DNA from: Lonepinella koalarum
GTDB taxonomy: Bacteria; Pseudomonadota; Gammaproteobacteria; Enterobacterales; Pasteurellaceae
Assembly: GCF_042926695.1 (NCBI RefSeq)
Contig: NZ_CP170642.1
Coordinates: 1,674,001 to 1,738,000 of the forward strand
Length of the DNA: 64,000 bases
Reading direction: 5' to 3'
The position numbers and the translations under genes are program-made. Position 1 is the stretch's first letter, and the number at the start of each line of letters is the position of its first letter. The notes below the pieces were generated by a model. It had not been told where the DNA came from. It was given only the letters and a program-made list of their open reading frames with translations, and ran no database searches. Positions 33,450 through 41,302 of this stretch are shown piece after piece.

Positions 33450-34394
33450 CTATTTAGTTAAATTGTTAATTCGATCACTGGCACTTAGCAAGCACAGCAA
33501 TCCTGTTAAATCCGCAAAGTTTACCACAACTTGAGCCTGTTGTTGTACTTTTGGTTTAGCATGGAATGCCGCACCAAGATTGGCAACACTCATCATGGCG
33601 AGATCATTCGCACCGTCACCAATCGCCACCGTATTTTTAGGATCAATATTAAACTGCTCGGCTAACTGCTGTAATACCTTAGCTTTATATTGTGCATGTA
33701 CAATATCGCCTTTCACTTTGCCAGTCAGTATTCCATCCACAATATCAAATTGGTTAGACACCGCATAATCTAAACCGAGCATGTCTTTCAAATAATCTGC
33801 AAAATAGGTAAATCCCCCCGATGCAATGGCTATTTTCCAACCATATTTTTGCAATTCGCTGACAGTTTGGGTTAAACCCTCCATTAAGGGTAAATTCCGG
33901 CGAACATCGCCTAAAATACTTTCTTTTGCCCCTTTTAAAGTACCTACCCGACGGCGTAAACTTTGTTCAAAATCTAATTCCCCTCGCATGGCGGCAGCGG
34001 TGATCGCAGACACTTCTTCACCAGTTCCCGCTAGTTTGGCAATTTCATCAATACACTCAATTTTAATCGCGGTGCTGTCCATATCCATTACAAGCAAACC
34101 AGCTTGGCTTAATTTCGCATGAAAATTAATCACCGCTGCATCTACTTGTAATTCGTGTGCATAAGCAATAAATTCAGGATTAAATTCCCCTTGGATTAAC
34201 AGCACTATATTGTTGGCAATTTCCCAACCATCCAAAACCTGAAAATTTTCACCGCACTTTTGTTGAAACAGCATTAATTTTTCAAGATTTAATTGTGAAC
34301 TAAATAAAATAGAATATCCGTTTTTTTCGACTACTTTTTGTTCGCTTAAAAGTGCGGTGGGAAAATGGGGAAATTTTTGTAAAATAGTTTGCAT
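33450..34394 (-). CDS. serB: Phosphoserine phosphatase
   Basis: The 314-residue HAD-family enzyme carries VMDMDSTAIKIECIDE (catalytic Asp pair in DMDST), a conserved IASGG motif and the metal site AIGDGANDLAMM. It performs the last step of serine synthesis. An extra N-terminal region of about 100 residues is normal for the gammaproteobacterial form. Two uptake sequences lie inside the gene (34251-34259 and 34350-34358). It is divergent from the smp-like gene, as in E. coli. Confidence 0.95.
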   Translation of the reverse strand: MQTILQKFPHFPTALLSEQKVVEKNGYSILFSSQLNLEKLMLFQQKCGENFQVLDGWEIANNIVLLIQGEFNPEFIAYAHELQVDAAVINFHAKLSQAGLLVMDMDSTAIKIECIDEIAKLAGTGEEVSAITAAAMRGELDFEQSLRRRVGTLKGAKESILGDVRRNLPLMEGLTQTVSELQKYGWKIAIASGGFTYFADYLKDMLGLDYAVSNQFDIVDGILTGKVKGDIVHAQYKAKVLQQLAEQFNIDPKNTVAIGDGANDLAMMSVANLGAAFHAKPKVQQQAQVVVNFADLTGLLCLLSASDRINNLTK

Positions 34395-34465
34395 AAGAAA
34401 TCCTGTTAATTTTTTATTGTAGTGCTACAATCATACCTTATTTACAAAATATTTGGGTAAACAAC

Positions 34466-35134
34466 TTGCAAATAATCAAAGAAAAATTAGTAAAATTCAG
34501 TATGATATTGATCATCTGCGGACTTTGTTTAGCTGTGGTTGGAGTAATTTTATTTGGTGTTAAACAATTCCAAATCGGATCACAATTAGCCAGCATAAAC
34601 CAAGTGGCAAATTTGTCTCATTTATTGGTGCAACAACAAACTAATTTCCTTTCTACTCTATTGGTGAATAATGCTAAAACCGAAAAATTTAATGAAAATT
34701 TAGATAATCTGACCAAAGAAAGTTTTATACTCGATGCTTCTTTATATGCAAGTAATGGTCAACTATTAGCCCAAAGTAGCAATCACTTAAACTGGCAACA
34801 ACAGCTAGATCCAGTAAAAAATAATGAGATGGTCACGCAGCAAATTGTGGAACCCATTTATTCCGCAAATGGACTGGAAGGCTTTTTACGCGTCACGTTT
34901 GATGCCAAGTATGGACAAACTACACAAAGCAAAATCAATCAGATTTTTCATCAACTCTATGGAGAATTGTTAATTATCTTTTTAGCAGGGGTTATTTTAG
35001 CTAGTTCTGTACATTACTTTTTAAGCCATTTCCGCCGAGTGAGACGGCTTGAACTTTCCACAATAAGTGTTTCTCCCCCAAAAAGCAAAAACACTGCAAG
35101 TAAGAATTTTCACCGTCGCCGTAGAAGAATTTAA
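34466..35134 (+). CDS. Smp/YtjB-family membrane protein
   Basis: The 222-residue protein has an N-terminal membrane helix, a periplasmic region matching the Smp family (FILDASLYASNGQLLAQS and TQQIVEPIYSANGLEGFLRV), a second helix near residue 175 and a basic C-terminal tail. Its divergent arrangement with serB matches E. coli ytjB-serB. The function of the family is unclear; some members were called virulence-associated. The given start is TTG; the ATG at 34502 is an alternative but would shorten the cytoplasmic lead before the first helix. Confidence 0.82.
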   Translation: MQIIKEKLVKFSMILIICGLCLAVVGVILFGVKQFQIGSQLASINQVANLSHLLVQQQTNFLSTLLVNNAKTEKFNENLDNLTKESFILDASLYASNGQLLAQSSNHLNWQQQLDPVKNNEMVTQQIVEPIYSANGLEGFLRVTFDAKYGQTTQSKINQIFHQLYGELLIIFLAGVILASSVHYFLSHFRRVRRLELSTISVSPPKSKNTASKNFHRRRRRI

Positions 35135-35203
35135 TATTAAGAAATAGCTAGGATTCAATACAATATCTTAACTTTATCTTAACAAATAGTGATTAATCTC
35201 ATA

Positions 35204-35256
35204 ATTTGTGATCAAGTTCATATTAATTTCCTTTCCGACCATGTATAATATTATTT
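35204..35256 (+). promoter_or_regulatory. CRP site and promoter of ald
   Basis: TGTGATCAAGTTCATA (35207-35222) has a perfect left and a near-perfect right CRP half. A consensus -10 TATAAT lies at 35244-35249, giving a start near 35256. The CRP centre is then at about -41.5, the class II position. Confidence 0.72.
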
Positions 35257-35324
35257 AGATGTTAATTAATGATTACATCCTCACATCTTATCTTTATTAT
35301 TCACATCCCTTTCAGGAGGAAATT

Positions 35325-36437
35325 ATGATTATAGGTTGTCCAAAAGAAGTTAAAGTTCAAGAATATCGTGTTGGTTTAACCCCGGCAAATGTGTTGGCTT
35401 ATGTGGAAGCTGGTCATACGGTTTATATTGAACATGATGCTGGAACTGAAATTGGTTTTAGTGATGCAGAGTATCAAGCTGCCGGTGCCACATTAACAGA
35501 TAAAGCTACTTTATTTGCCAAAAGTGAAATGATTATTAAGGTCAAAGAACCTATTGAAAGCGAATACCATTATTTCCGTGAAAATCAAATTCTCTATACT
35601 TATCTTCATCTTGCCGCTGATAAACCACTTACTGAAATGCTGTTAGCGAAAAAAATTCAAGCCATTGCCTATGAAACCATCAAAACGCCAACCGGCTTAC
35701 CTTGTTTGGCGCCGATGAGTTCTATTGCTGGTCGCTTAGCAACATTAGAAGCAGCAAAATATATTCAAAAAACCTTTGGTGGTAAAGGTGTCTTATTAAG
35801 TGGTACGGCCGGTACCCCCAAAGCGAAAGTGGTGATCTTAGGAGGAGGAGTGGTTGGTTTGAATGCTGCACAAATTGCCATGGGAATTGGTGCAGATGTA
35901 ACCATTTTAGATATAAATGCTGCTCGTTTAGCCTACATTGATCAAATTTTTGCTATGAAAATTAAAACATTAACCAGTTCTCGTGGTAATATTCTCCACT
36001 TGCTACCTGATGCGGATGTGGTGATTGGCGCGGTATTAATCCCCGGAGCAAAAACACCGCACTTATTAACCCGTGAAGATCTAAAACTCATGAAAAAAGG
36101 TTCAATACTCGTGGATGTAGCTATCGACCAAGGTGGTTGTTTTGAAACATCAAAAGCCACTACTCATGTTGATCCGATTTATGAGGTGGAAGGTATCATT
36201 CATTATTGTGTAGCGAATATGCCGGGTTGTGTGGCAAGAACTTCTACCCTAGGGTTAACCGATTCCACCTTACAATATGGACTAGACATCGCAAAATTAG
36301 GCGTAACAAAAGCCTGTCTTGCCGATCCTGCGTTATTACAAGGATTAAATACTTACGCAGGTCATTGTACGTTCAAAGGTGTGGCAGATGCTTTAGATAT
36401 TGAATATATGGAGCCTAAAACTGCATTAACCCATTAA
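35325..36437 (+). CDS. ald: Alanine dehydrogenase
   Basis: The 370-residue NAD-dependent enzyme interconverts alanine and pyruvate plus ammonia. It begins MIIGCPKEVKVQEYRVGLTP, has the catalytic region with ILYTYLHLAADKPL and the Rossmann motif VVILGGGVVGLNAAQIA. It ends with the usual TYAGHCTFKGVADAL. The start at 35325 follows AGGAGGA; 22 upstream codons in frame lack support. It is followed by a sodium symporter gene, giving a compact alanine (or amino acid) utilisation pair under CRP control. Confidence 0.95.
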   Translation: MIIGCPKEVKVQEYRVGLTPANVLAYVEAGHTVYIEHDAGTEIGFSDAEYQAAGATLTDKATLFAKSEMIIKVKEPIESEYHYFRENQILYTYLHLAADKPLTEMLLAKKIQAIAYETIKTPTGLPCLAPMSSIAGRLATLEAAKYIQKTFGGKGVLLSGTAGTPKAKVVILGGGVVGLNAAQIAMGIGADVTILDINAARLAYIDQIFAMKIKTLTSSRGNILHLLPDADVVIGAVLIPGAKTPHLLTREDLKLMKKGSILVDVAIDQGGCFETSKATTHVDPIYEVEGIIHYCVANMPGCVARTSTLGLTDSTLQYGLDIAKLGVTKACLADPALLQGLNTYAGHCTFKGVADALDIEYMEPKTALTH

Positions 36438-36516
36438 TTTTATTAAATTTTAACCGCACTTTCCGTTATTTTGAGATAGCGGAGAGTGTGTTTTGTGGAT
36501 AAGAAAGAGGAATCTT

Positions 36517-37878
36517 ATGTCAGTGAATGGAACAGAAAAACGCCAAACGTGGTCAAGTCGTTTAACCTATGTTCTGACGGTAGCAGGTGCAACTGTTGGA
36601 TTTGGTGCAACTTGGCGTTTTCCCTATTTAGTCGGGGAAAATGGGGGCGGTGCTTATGTGATGTTGTTTTGCATTGCCATGATTGTAATTGGTATTCCGA
36701 TGATTTTAGTAGAAAATGTGATCGGTCGTCGCATGCACAAAAATGCGATTGATGCTTTTAGTGGGACAGCAAATGGTAAAAAAATTCATCCGGCATGGAA
36801 AATTTTAGGTTACATGGGATTGCTTGGGGCATTTGGTATCTTAGCTTATTATATGGTACTAGGTGGCTGGGTGCTAACTTATATTGGTAGCATTATTAGC
36901 GGTACACTGGATTTATCTGCGCCTGTAAGTCCTGAAACCACATCAAGTTTCTTTACTACTTATATTCATAACAGCCCATTAACGATTTTAGCTTATACCG
37001 CACTGTTTGTATTAGCAAACTACGTTATTTTGGCAAAGGGTATTATGGATGGTATTGAACGTTCGGTAAAATTCTTAATGCCGTTACTCTTTATTTTCTT
37101 GTTAGTGATGATTGTACGAAATGTTACTTTACCGGGTGCAGTACAAGGTATTGAATTCTATTTGATCCCTGATTTTTCCAAAATCACCAAAGAGTTATTT
37201 GTCTTTGTGTTGGGACAAGTTTTCTTTGCATTAAGTCTTGGTTTTGGTGTACTGATTACGCTATCAAGCTATTTAGATAAAAAAGAAAACCTAGTCAAAA
37301 CGGCATCAATTACCGCCGTGATGAACACATTGATTGCGCTTGCTGCTGGATTTATGATTTTCCCATCCTTATTTACTTTTAATGTACCTCCAAATTCAGG
37401 ACCAACCTTGGTATTCCAAAGTTTGCCGATCGTATTTTCACATATGTGGCAAGGTTCAATTTTCGCGGTGATTTTCTTTAGTTTATTGATCATTGCGGCA
37501 TTAACCACTTCATTAACCATTTATGAAGTGCTGATTACCGCTGTACAAGAAAAAACTCGCTTAGGTCGTAAAGTATCAATTGCTTTAGTATTAGGCGGTA
37601 TTTTTCTATTAGGTAATATTCCTTCCGTATTAGGTGATAATGAATGGCAAAATGTAACCATTATCGGGCGCAGTATTTTTGATGCCTTTGATTACATTAG
37701 TGGCAATATTCTGTTTATTTTAACCGCTCTTGGTTGTGCCGTATTCGTTGGATTTGTGTTAAAAGATGAAGCTAAACAAGAATTAAATGCTGGCGAGAAG
37801 TTCACTGCGATTTGGTTTAATTATGTAAAATATGTGATTCCCGTGTTGATTTTGGTAATTTTTGTCTATTCTTTATAA
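36517..37878 (+). CDS. Neurotransmitter:sodium symporter-family amino acid transporter
   Basis: About 453 residues with roughly 12 membrane helices. The opening segment VAGATVGFGATWRFPYLVGENGGGAYV is the NSS/SNF family signature with the unwound TM1 sodium site. The start at 36517 has AAGAGG upstream. Bacterial members import amino acids such as tryptophan, tyrosine, leucine or alanine with sodium. Coupling to ald suggests alanine or a related amino acid. It is followed by a strong terminator. Confidence 0.9.
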   Translation: MSVNGTEKRQTWSSRLTYVLTVAGATVGFGATWRFPYLVGENGGGAYVMLFCIAMIVIGIPMILVENVIGRRMHKNAIDAFSGTANGKKIHPAWKILGYMGLLGAFGILAYYMVLGGWVLTYIGSIISGTLDLSAPVSPETTSSFFTTYIHNSPLTILAYTALFVLANYVILAKGIMDGIERSVKFLMPLLFIFLLVMIVRNVTLPGAVQGIEFYLIPDFSKITKELFVFVLGQVFFALSLGFGVLITLSSYLDKKENLVKTASITAVMNTLIALAAGFMIFPSLFTFNVPPNSGPTLVFQSLPIVFSHMWQGSIFAVIFFSLLIIAALTTSLTIYEVLITAVQEKTRLGRKVSIALVLGGIFLLGNIPSVLGDNEWQNVTIIGRSIFDAFDYISGNILFILTALGCAVFVGFVLKDEAKQELNAGEKFTAIWFNYVKYVIPVLILVIFVYSL

Positions 37879-37897
37879 AATAAACCTGTTACATAAA

Positions 37898-37952
37898 GCC
37901 CTACCCTGCTCCCCGATTACAAAATTGGGGAGTATTTTTTAGGGCCTTTTTT
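37898..37952 (+). terminator. Terminator after the sodium symporter gene
   Basis: Two nested stems are present: GCCCTA with TAGGGC outside, and CTCCCC with GGGGAG inside, followed by CTTTTTT. It separates the ald unit from purMN. Confidence 0.85.
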
Positions 37953-37967
37953 GTTTGAAATACCCTA

Positions 37968-37983
37968 TAGCAAACGTTTACCT
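37968..37983. promoter_or_regulatory. PurR operator of purMN
   Basis: AGCAAACGTTTACC contains the PurR core GCAAACGTTTxC with one deviation. It lies just upstream of a -10 TATAAT (38000-38005), so it overlaps the -35 region. Purine repression of purMN is expected. Confidence 0.82.
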
Positions 37984-38038
37984 AAATTCGCAAAGTCGGT
38001 ATAATAGCTCCAATTTTTGAACACAAAAGGACAACATC

Positions 38039-39076
38039 GTGAGCAAACCCTCATTAAGTTATAAAGACGCTGGCGTGGATATTAACGCTGGTAATGAATT
38101 AGTTGAACGGATTAAACCGCACGTAAAACGCACTACTCGCCCTGAAGTGATTGGCGGTTTAGGTGGTTTCGGTGCATTATGTGCGTTGCCAAGCAAATAT
38201 AAAGAGCCGATTTTAGTTTCAGGCACAGACGGTGTGGGTACCAAATTACGTTTAGCCATTGATTTGAAAAAACACGATACGATTGGGATTGACTTGGTGG
38301 CAATGTGCGTCAATGATTTAGTGGTGCAAGGTGCAGAACCGTTGTTCTTCTTGGATTATTATGCCACAGGAAAATTGCAAGTGGATGTCGCATCCGATGT
38401 GGTGAAAGGCATTGCGGAAGGTTGTGTACAATCAGGTTGTGCCTTAGTTGGCGGTGAAACAGCGGAAATGCCAGGGATGTATCATGCTGGTGACTATGAT
38501 TTAGCTGGCTTCTGTGTTGGCGTGGTGGAAAAATCTAAAATTATTGACGGTTCGCAAGTACAAGCGGGAGATGCGTTAATTGCGTTAGCTTCAAGTGGTC
38601 CACATTCCAATGGTTATTCTTTAGTGCGTAAGGTGATTGAAGTATCCGGCGTAAACCCTGCCACAGAACAATTAGCAGGTCGTCCGTTAAGCGAACAAGT
38701 GCTTGCACCGACTAAAATTTATGTCAAATCGGTGTTAGCATTGATTGAAAATGTTGATGTGCATGCGATTGCTCATTTAACCGGTGGCGGTTTCTGGGAA
38801 AATATTCCACGCGTTTTACCACAGAATCTGAAAGCGGTCATTAATGAAAAAAGCTGGCAATGGCAGCCTGTGTTTAAATGGTTGCAAGAAAAAGGCAATA
38901 TTGAAACCTATGAAATGTACCGCACCTTTAACTGCGGTGTAGGCATGGTGATTGCATTACCACAAGCAGATGTAGAAAAAGCCTTGACAGTATTGCGTGC
39001 AGCAGGTGAAGACGCTTGGTTAATTGGTCAAATTGAACCGTTACAAGCAGGCGAACAACAAGTGATTATTCAATAA
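38039..39076 (+). CDS. purM: Phosphoribosylformylglycinamidine cyclo-ligase
   Basis: The 345-residue AIR synthetase carries out step 5 of purine synthesis. It opens MSKPSLSYKDAGVDINAGNELV and contains the ATP-grip segment LVSGTDGVGTKLRLA plus GGETAEMPGMYHAGDYDLAGF. The start codon is GTG with AAAGGAC upstream; the family N-terminus fixes this start. It is followed by purN after 56 bases, the usual purMN operon. Confidence 0.97.
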   Translation: MSKPSLSYKDAGVDINAGNELVERIKPHVKRTTRPEVIGGLGGFGALCALPSKYKEPILVSGTDGVGTKLRLAIDLKKHDTIGIDLVAMCVNDLVVQGAEPLFFLDYYATGKLQVDVASDVVKGIAEGCVQSGCALVGGETAEMPGMYHAGDYDLAGFCVGVVEKSKIIDGSQVQAGDALIALASSGPHSNGYSLVRKVIEVSGVNPATEQLAGRPLSEQVLAPTKIYVKSVLALIENVDVHAIAHLTGGGFWENIPRVLPQNLKAVINEKSWQWQPVFKWLQEKGNIETYEMYRTFNCGVGMVIALPQADVEKALTVLRAAGEDAWLIGQIEPLQAGEQQVIIQ

Positions 39077-39132
39077 TATTCGGGGCGGATCGATATGTCC
39101 GCCCTTAACTTTTCAATTTAATACCTATCTTT

Positions 39133-39771
39133 ATGAAAAAAATCGTTATTCTTATTTCAGGTTCAGGCACCAATTTACAAGCGATGATAGAGGCTTGTGA
39201 AAATAAAATGATTAATGGGCAAATTATGGCTGTGATTAGCAATCAAGCCAATGCTTACGGTTTAGAACGTGCCAAAATTGCCCATATTCCCACCGCACTT
39301 TTTGAACGTAAACATTATCCAAATAATCTGGCAATGGATTTAGCTATTGGGGATTTTATTGCTGATCTTGAAGCGGATTTGATAGTGTTAGCTGGCTATA
39401 TGAAAATTCTCACCGCTGAATTTACCCAACGCTTTGCTGGCAAGATTTTAAATATTCATCCGTCATTATTGCCAAAATTCCGTGGCTTAAATACCTATCA
39501 ACAGGCTTTAGAGGCTGGCGAAACGGAACATGGTACAACGGTGCATTTTGTGAATGAGCAAGTAGATGGCGGTGCCGTGATTTTACAAGCTAAAGTGCCG
39601 ATTTTCCCTGACGATAGCATAGAAGATATTCAACAACGAGTGAAAACACAAGAATTACAAATTTATCCTTTGGTGGTGAAATGGTTTGTTGATGATCGCT
39701 TGAAAGAAATTGACGGAAAAGCCTATTTAGATGGTCAATTACTTTCACCACAAGGGTATGCCATAGATTAA
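39133..39771 (+). CDS. purN: Phosphoribosylglycinamide formyltransferase
   Basis: The 212-residue GAR transformylase has ILISGSGTNLQAMIEA at the N-terminus and the folate/catalytic region LNIHPSLLPKFRGLNTY with the conserved His of the HPSLLP motif. It transfers a formyl group from 10-formyl-THF in purine synthesis. Its stop lies only 3 bases from the intended end of the convergent, frameshifted yafQ gene. Confidence 0.96.
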   Translation: MKKIVILISGSGTNLQAMIEACENKMINGQIMAVISNQANAYGLERAKIAHIPTALFERKHYPNNLAMDLAIGDFIADLEADLIVLAGYMKILTAEFTQRFAGKILNIHPSLLPKFRGLNTYQQALEAGETEHGTTVHFVNEQVDGGAVILQAKVPIFPDDSIEDIQQRVKTQELQIYPLVVKWFVDDRLKEIDGKAYLDGQLLSPQGYAID

Positions 39772-39774
39772 CAT

Positions 39775-40045
39775 TTAAAATAGTTCGGCGTGTGTGCCTA
39801 GTCTCACCAGTTGAATATAATCATTCCCCTTTGTCATAAATCAATAATAAATCAGGTTTTATATGACATTCACGAAAACCATTCCACTCTCCTTTAAGTG
39901 CGTGATCTTGGTATTTTTCAGGTAGTTCTTTATCATAAATAAGATGGTAAGCAACAACCGTCCATTCCGCACTTAATAACTCAGCCCAAAGTCTTTTAGC
40001 ATCTCGTTTGAATTGCGTTGTTGGAATTAGTGGAATTGGGTTCAT
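39775..40045 (-). pseudogene. yafQ: Frameshifted YafQ-family toxin gene
   Basis: The open frame gives 74 residues ending LLLIYDKGE (stop at 39821). The first part matches YafQ (TTQFKRDAKRL, LPEKYQDHALKGEWNGFRECHI). Reading the GGGG tract at 39825-39828 (minus strand) as GGG restores GNDYIQLVRLGTHAELF and a stop at 39775-39777, the normal YafQ C-terminus with its conserved GTHAELF ending. The toxin is therefore disrupted by one extra G in a homopolymer. The C-terminal residues include part of the RNase active site, so the short product should be inactive. Sequencing error or slippage are alternatives. Confidence 0.88.
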
Positions 40046-40332
40046 TCTTGCTCCTGTAAAATATCTTTCATCATTTGATCCATATTGGTATAACCTTTTA
40101 GATTTTTACCATTTTTACGATTTTCAATCGCTTCTAACATCGCCAATCTGGTCACTGCATTGGGCGTATCAGCATGATGATCAAATGATAATGGCACCGA
40201 TTTAGTATCTGCAATTTGATTTAAGAATAGCTTAATCGCTTGTGACGGTGTTAATCCGTAGCTTTCGATCACCGAAAATGCACGTTCTTTTAAGCGAGAG
40301 TCCAGACGAATATTAAAGTTAATGCTAGTCAT
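40042..40332 (-). CDS. dinJ: RelB/DinJ-family antitoxin
   Basis: The 96-residue protein has an N-terminal ribbon-helix-helix (MTSINFNIRLDSRLKERAFSV, GLTPSQAIKLFLNQI). It overlaps the toxin gene by 4 bases (ATGA), so the two are translationally coupled. The gene looks intact although its toxin is frameshifted. The palindrome CATTGCAATG at 40391-40400 upstream could be its operator. Confidence 0.9.
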   Translation of the reverse strand: MTSINFNIRLDSRLKERAFSVIESYGLTPSQAIKLFLNQIADTKSVPLSFDHHADTPNAVTRLAMLEAIENRKNGKNLKGYTNMDQMMKDILQEQE

Positions 40333-40379
40333 TTTTTTATCCTTTCAGTTTCTGATATAAAGTACCGAAATTGTAAAGC

Positions 40380-40402
40380 CATTGCCATGACATTGCAATG
40401 AC
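40380..40402. promoter_or_regulatory. Candidate operator upstream of dinJ
   Basis: CATTGC (40380-40385) and GCAATG (40395-40400) are inverted, and the second part is itself the perfect palindrome CATTGCAATG. It lies about 50 bases from the dinJ start, where the antitoxin would autoregulate. The role is inferred. Confidence 0.42.
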
Positions 40403-40426
40403 TTTTATTTAATGATTGGCGAATAA

Positions 40427-40786
40427 CTAGAAAATAATCCGATCTTTATTTTTATCTAAAGTGGATTGACCAATGCCCTGTACTTCTAATAATTGCTCTA
40501 TAGAGGTGAAAGCACCGTGTTTTTCACGATATTGCACAATGGCTTCCGCTTTTTTAGCTCCGATACCCGTTAAGACTTTTTGAATTTCTGCTGCGGACGC
40601 AGTGTTTATATTTAATTTATCACCGACTACCGCAACTTGTGCTGGTGTTTCAGTTGTAACCGTTTGTACTGTTACTTGCTGAGCGGGTGTTGTGACTGCT
40701 TGTGTGGTCTCTGCTAATACATTTGTACTGCCTAATAATGACCCTACCAATGTTATTGTACCTAATAATGCTTTAATAGATTTCAT
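40427..40786 (-). CDS. ComEA-like helix-hairpin-helix DNA-binding protein
   Basis: From the ATG at 40786 the protein is 119 residues: a signal peptide (MKSIKALLGTITLVGSLLG, cut near VLA), a Thr/Val-rich linker and a C-terminal double HhH domain (LNINTASAAEIQKVLTGIG and FTSIEQLLEVQGIGQ). Small exported HhH proteins of this type (ComE1/ComEA) bind incoming DNA in the periplasm during transformation. The 59-codon longer frame lacks a signal peptide start and was rejected. A motif shared with the comF upstream region lies at 40899-40922. Confidence 0.9.
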   Translation of the reverse strand: MKSIKALLGTITLVGSLLGSTNVLAETTQAVTTPAQQVTVQTVTTETPAQVAVVGDKLNINTASAAEIQKVLTGIGAKKAEAIVQYREKHGAFTSIEQLLEVQGIGQSTLDKNKDRIIF

Positions 40787-40898
40787 AAGATTTCCTTGTT
40801 GAAAATGAATATTGATTTTTGTGTTGAGCATATTGGGAACAAACTCAACAGAGCATAATTTCAAGGAAAACATAAAAAGTCTCAAGAAATTCACTGCA

Positions 40899-40922
40899 GT
40901 TTTGGAATACATATCACAAAAA
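40899..40922. promoter_or_regulatory. Motif shared with the comF upstream region (copy 1)
   Basis: TTTTGGAATACATATCAC followed by an A-run carries one good CRP half (TCACA) and one degenerate half (TGGAA) spaced as in CRP sites. An almost identical copy lies at 60550-60573. Both precede competence-family genes on the minus strand. Confidence 0.5.
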
Positions 40923-41043
40923 TAACAAAAAATGAGGATAAAACTGCGGTGAAAAAATTCCACAGAATTGATGAGTAAAAAATGATGAATTTTGTATAAT
41001 TAAATTAATTAGTACGAGTGTTGTCATAATAGGGAAATATAAA

Positions 41044-41133
41044 TGGCGGTAAGGAAGGGATTTGAACCCTTGATGCAGTTTCCCACATACACGCTTTCCA
41101 GGCGTGCTCCTTCAACCACTCGGACACCTTACC
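41044..41133 (-). tRNA. tRNA-Ser(GGA)
   Basis: The minus strand folds as a class II tRNA. The acceptor arms are GGTAAGG/CCTTACC with discriminator G and encoded CCA. The D arm begins GTCCGAGTGG. The anticodon loop is CTGGAAA with GGA anticodon for UCC/UCU, there is a long variable arm, and the T arm has GGTTCAAATCC. The 90-base length suits tRNA-Ser. Confidence 0.95.
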
Positions 41134-41302
41134 ATTCTGGACACTCAATGAATTCATTAAGTAAGCGGGCGTGATTATAAGAATTAACTTACCGTTAGTC
41201 TAGTCTTTTTTCGCTTTTCTTGCGAAAACGCAAAGTTTTTTGCGGAAATTTTAGTTAAAATAGCGTGGGTTTGGAATTTCTATAGAACATAGTGGTAGAA
41301 AA

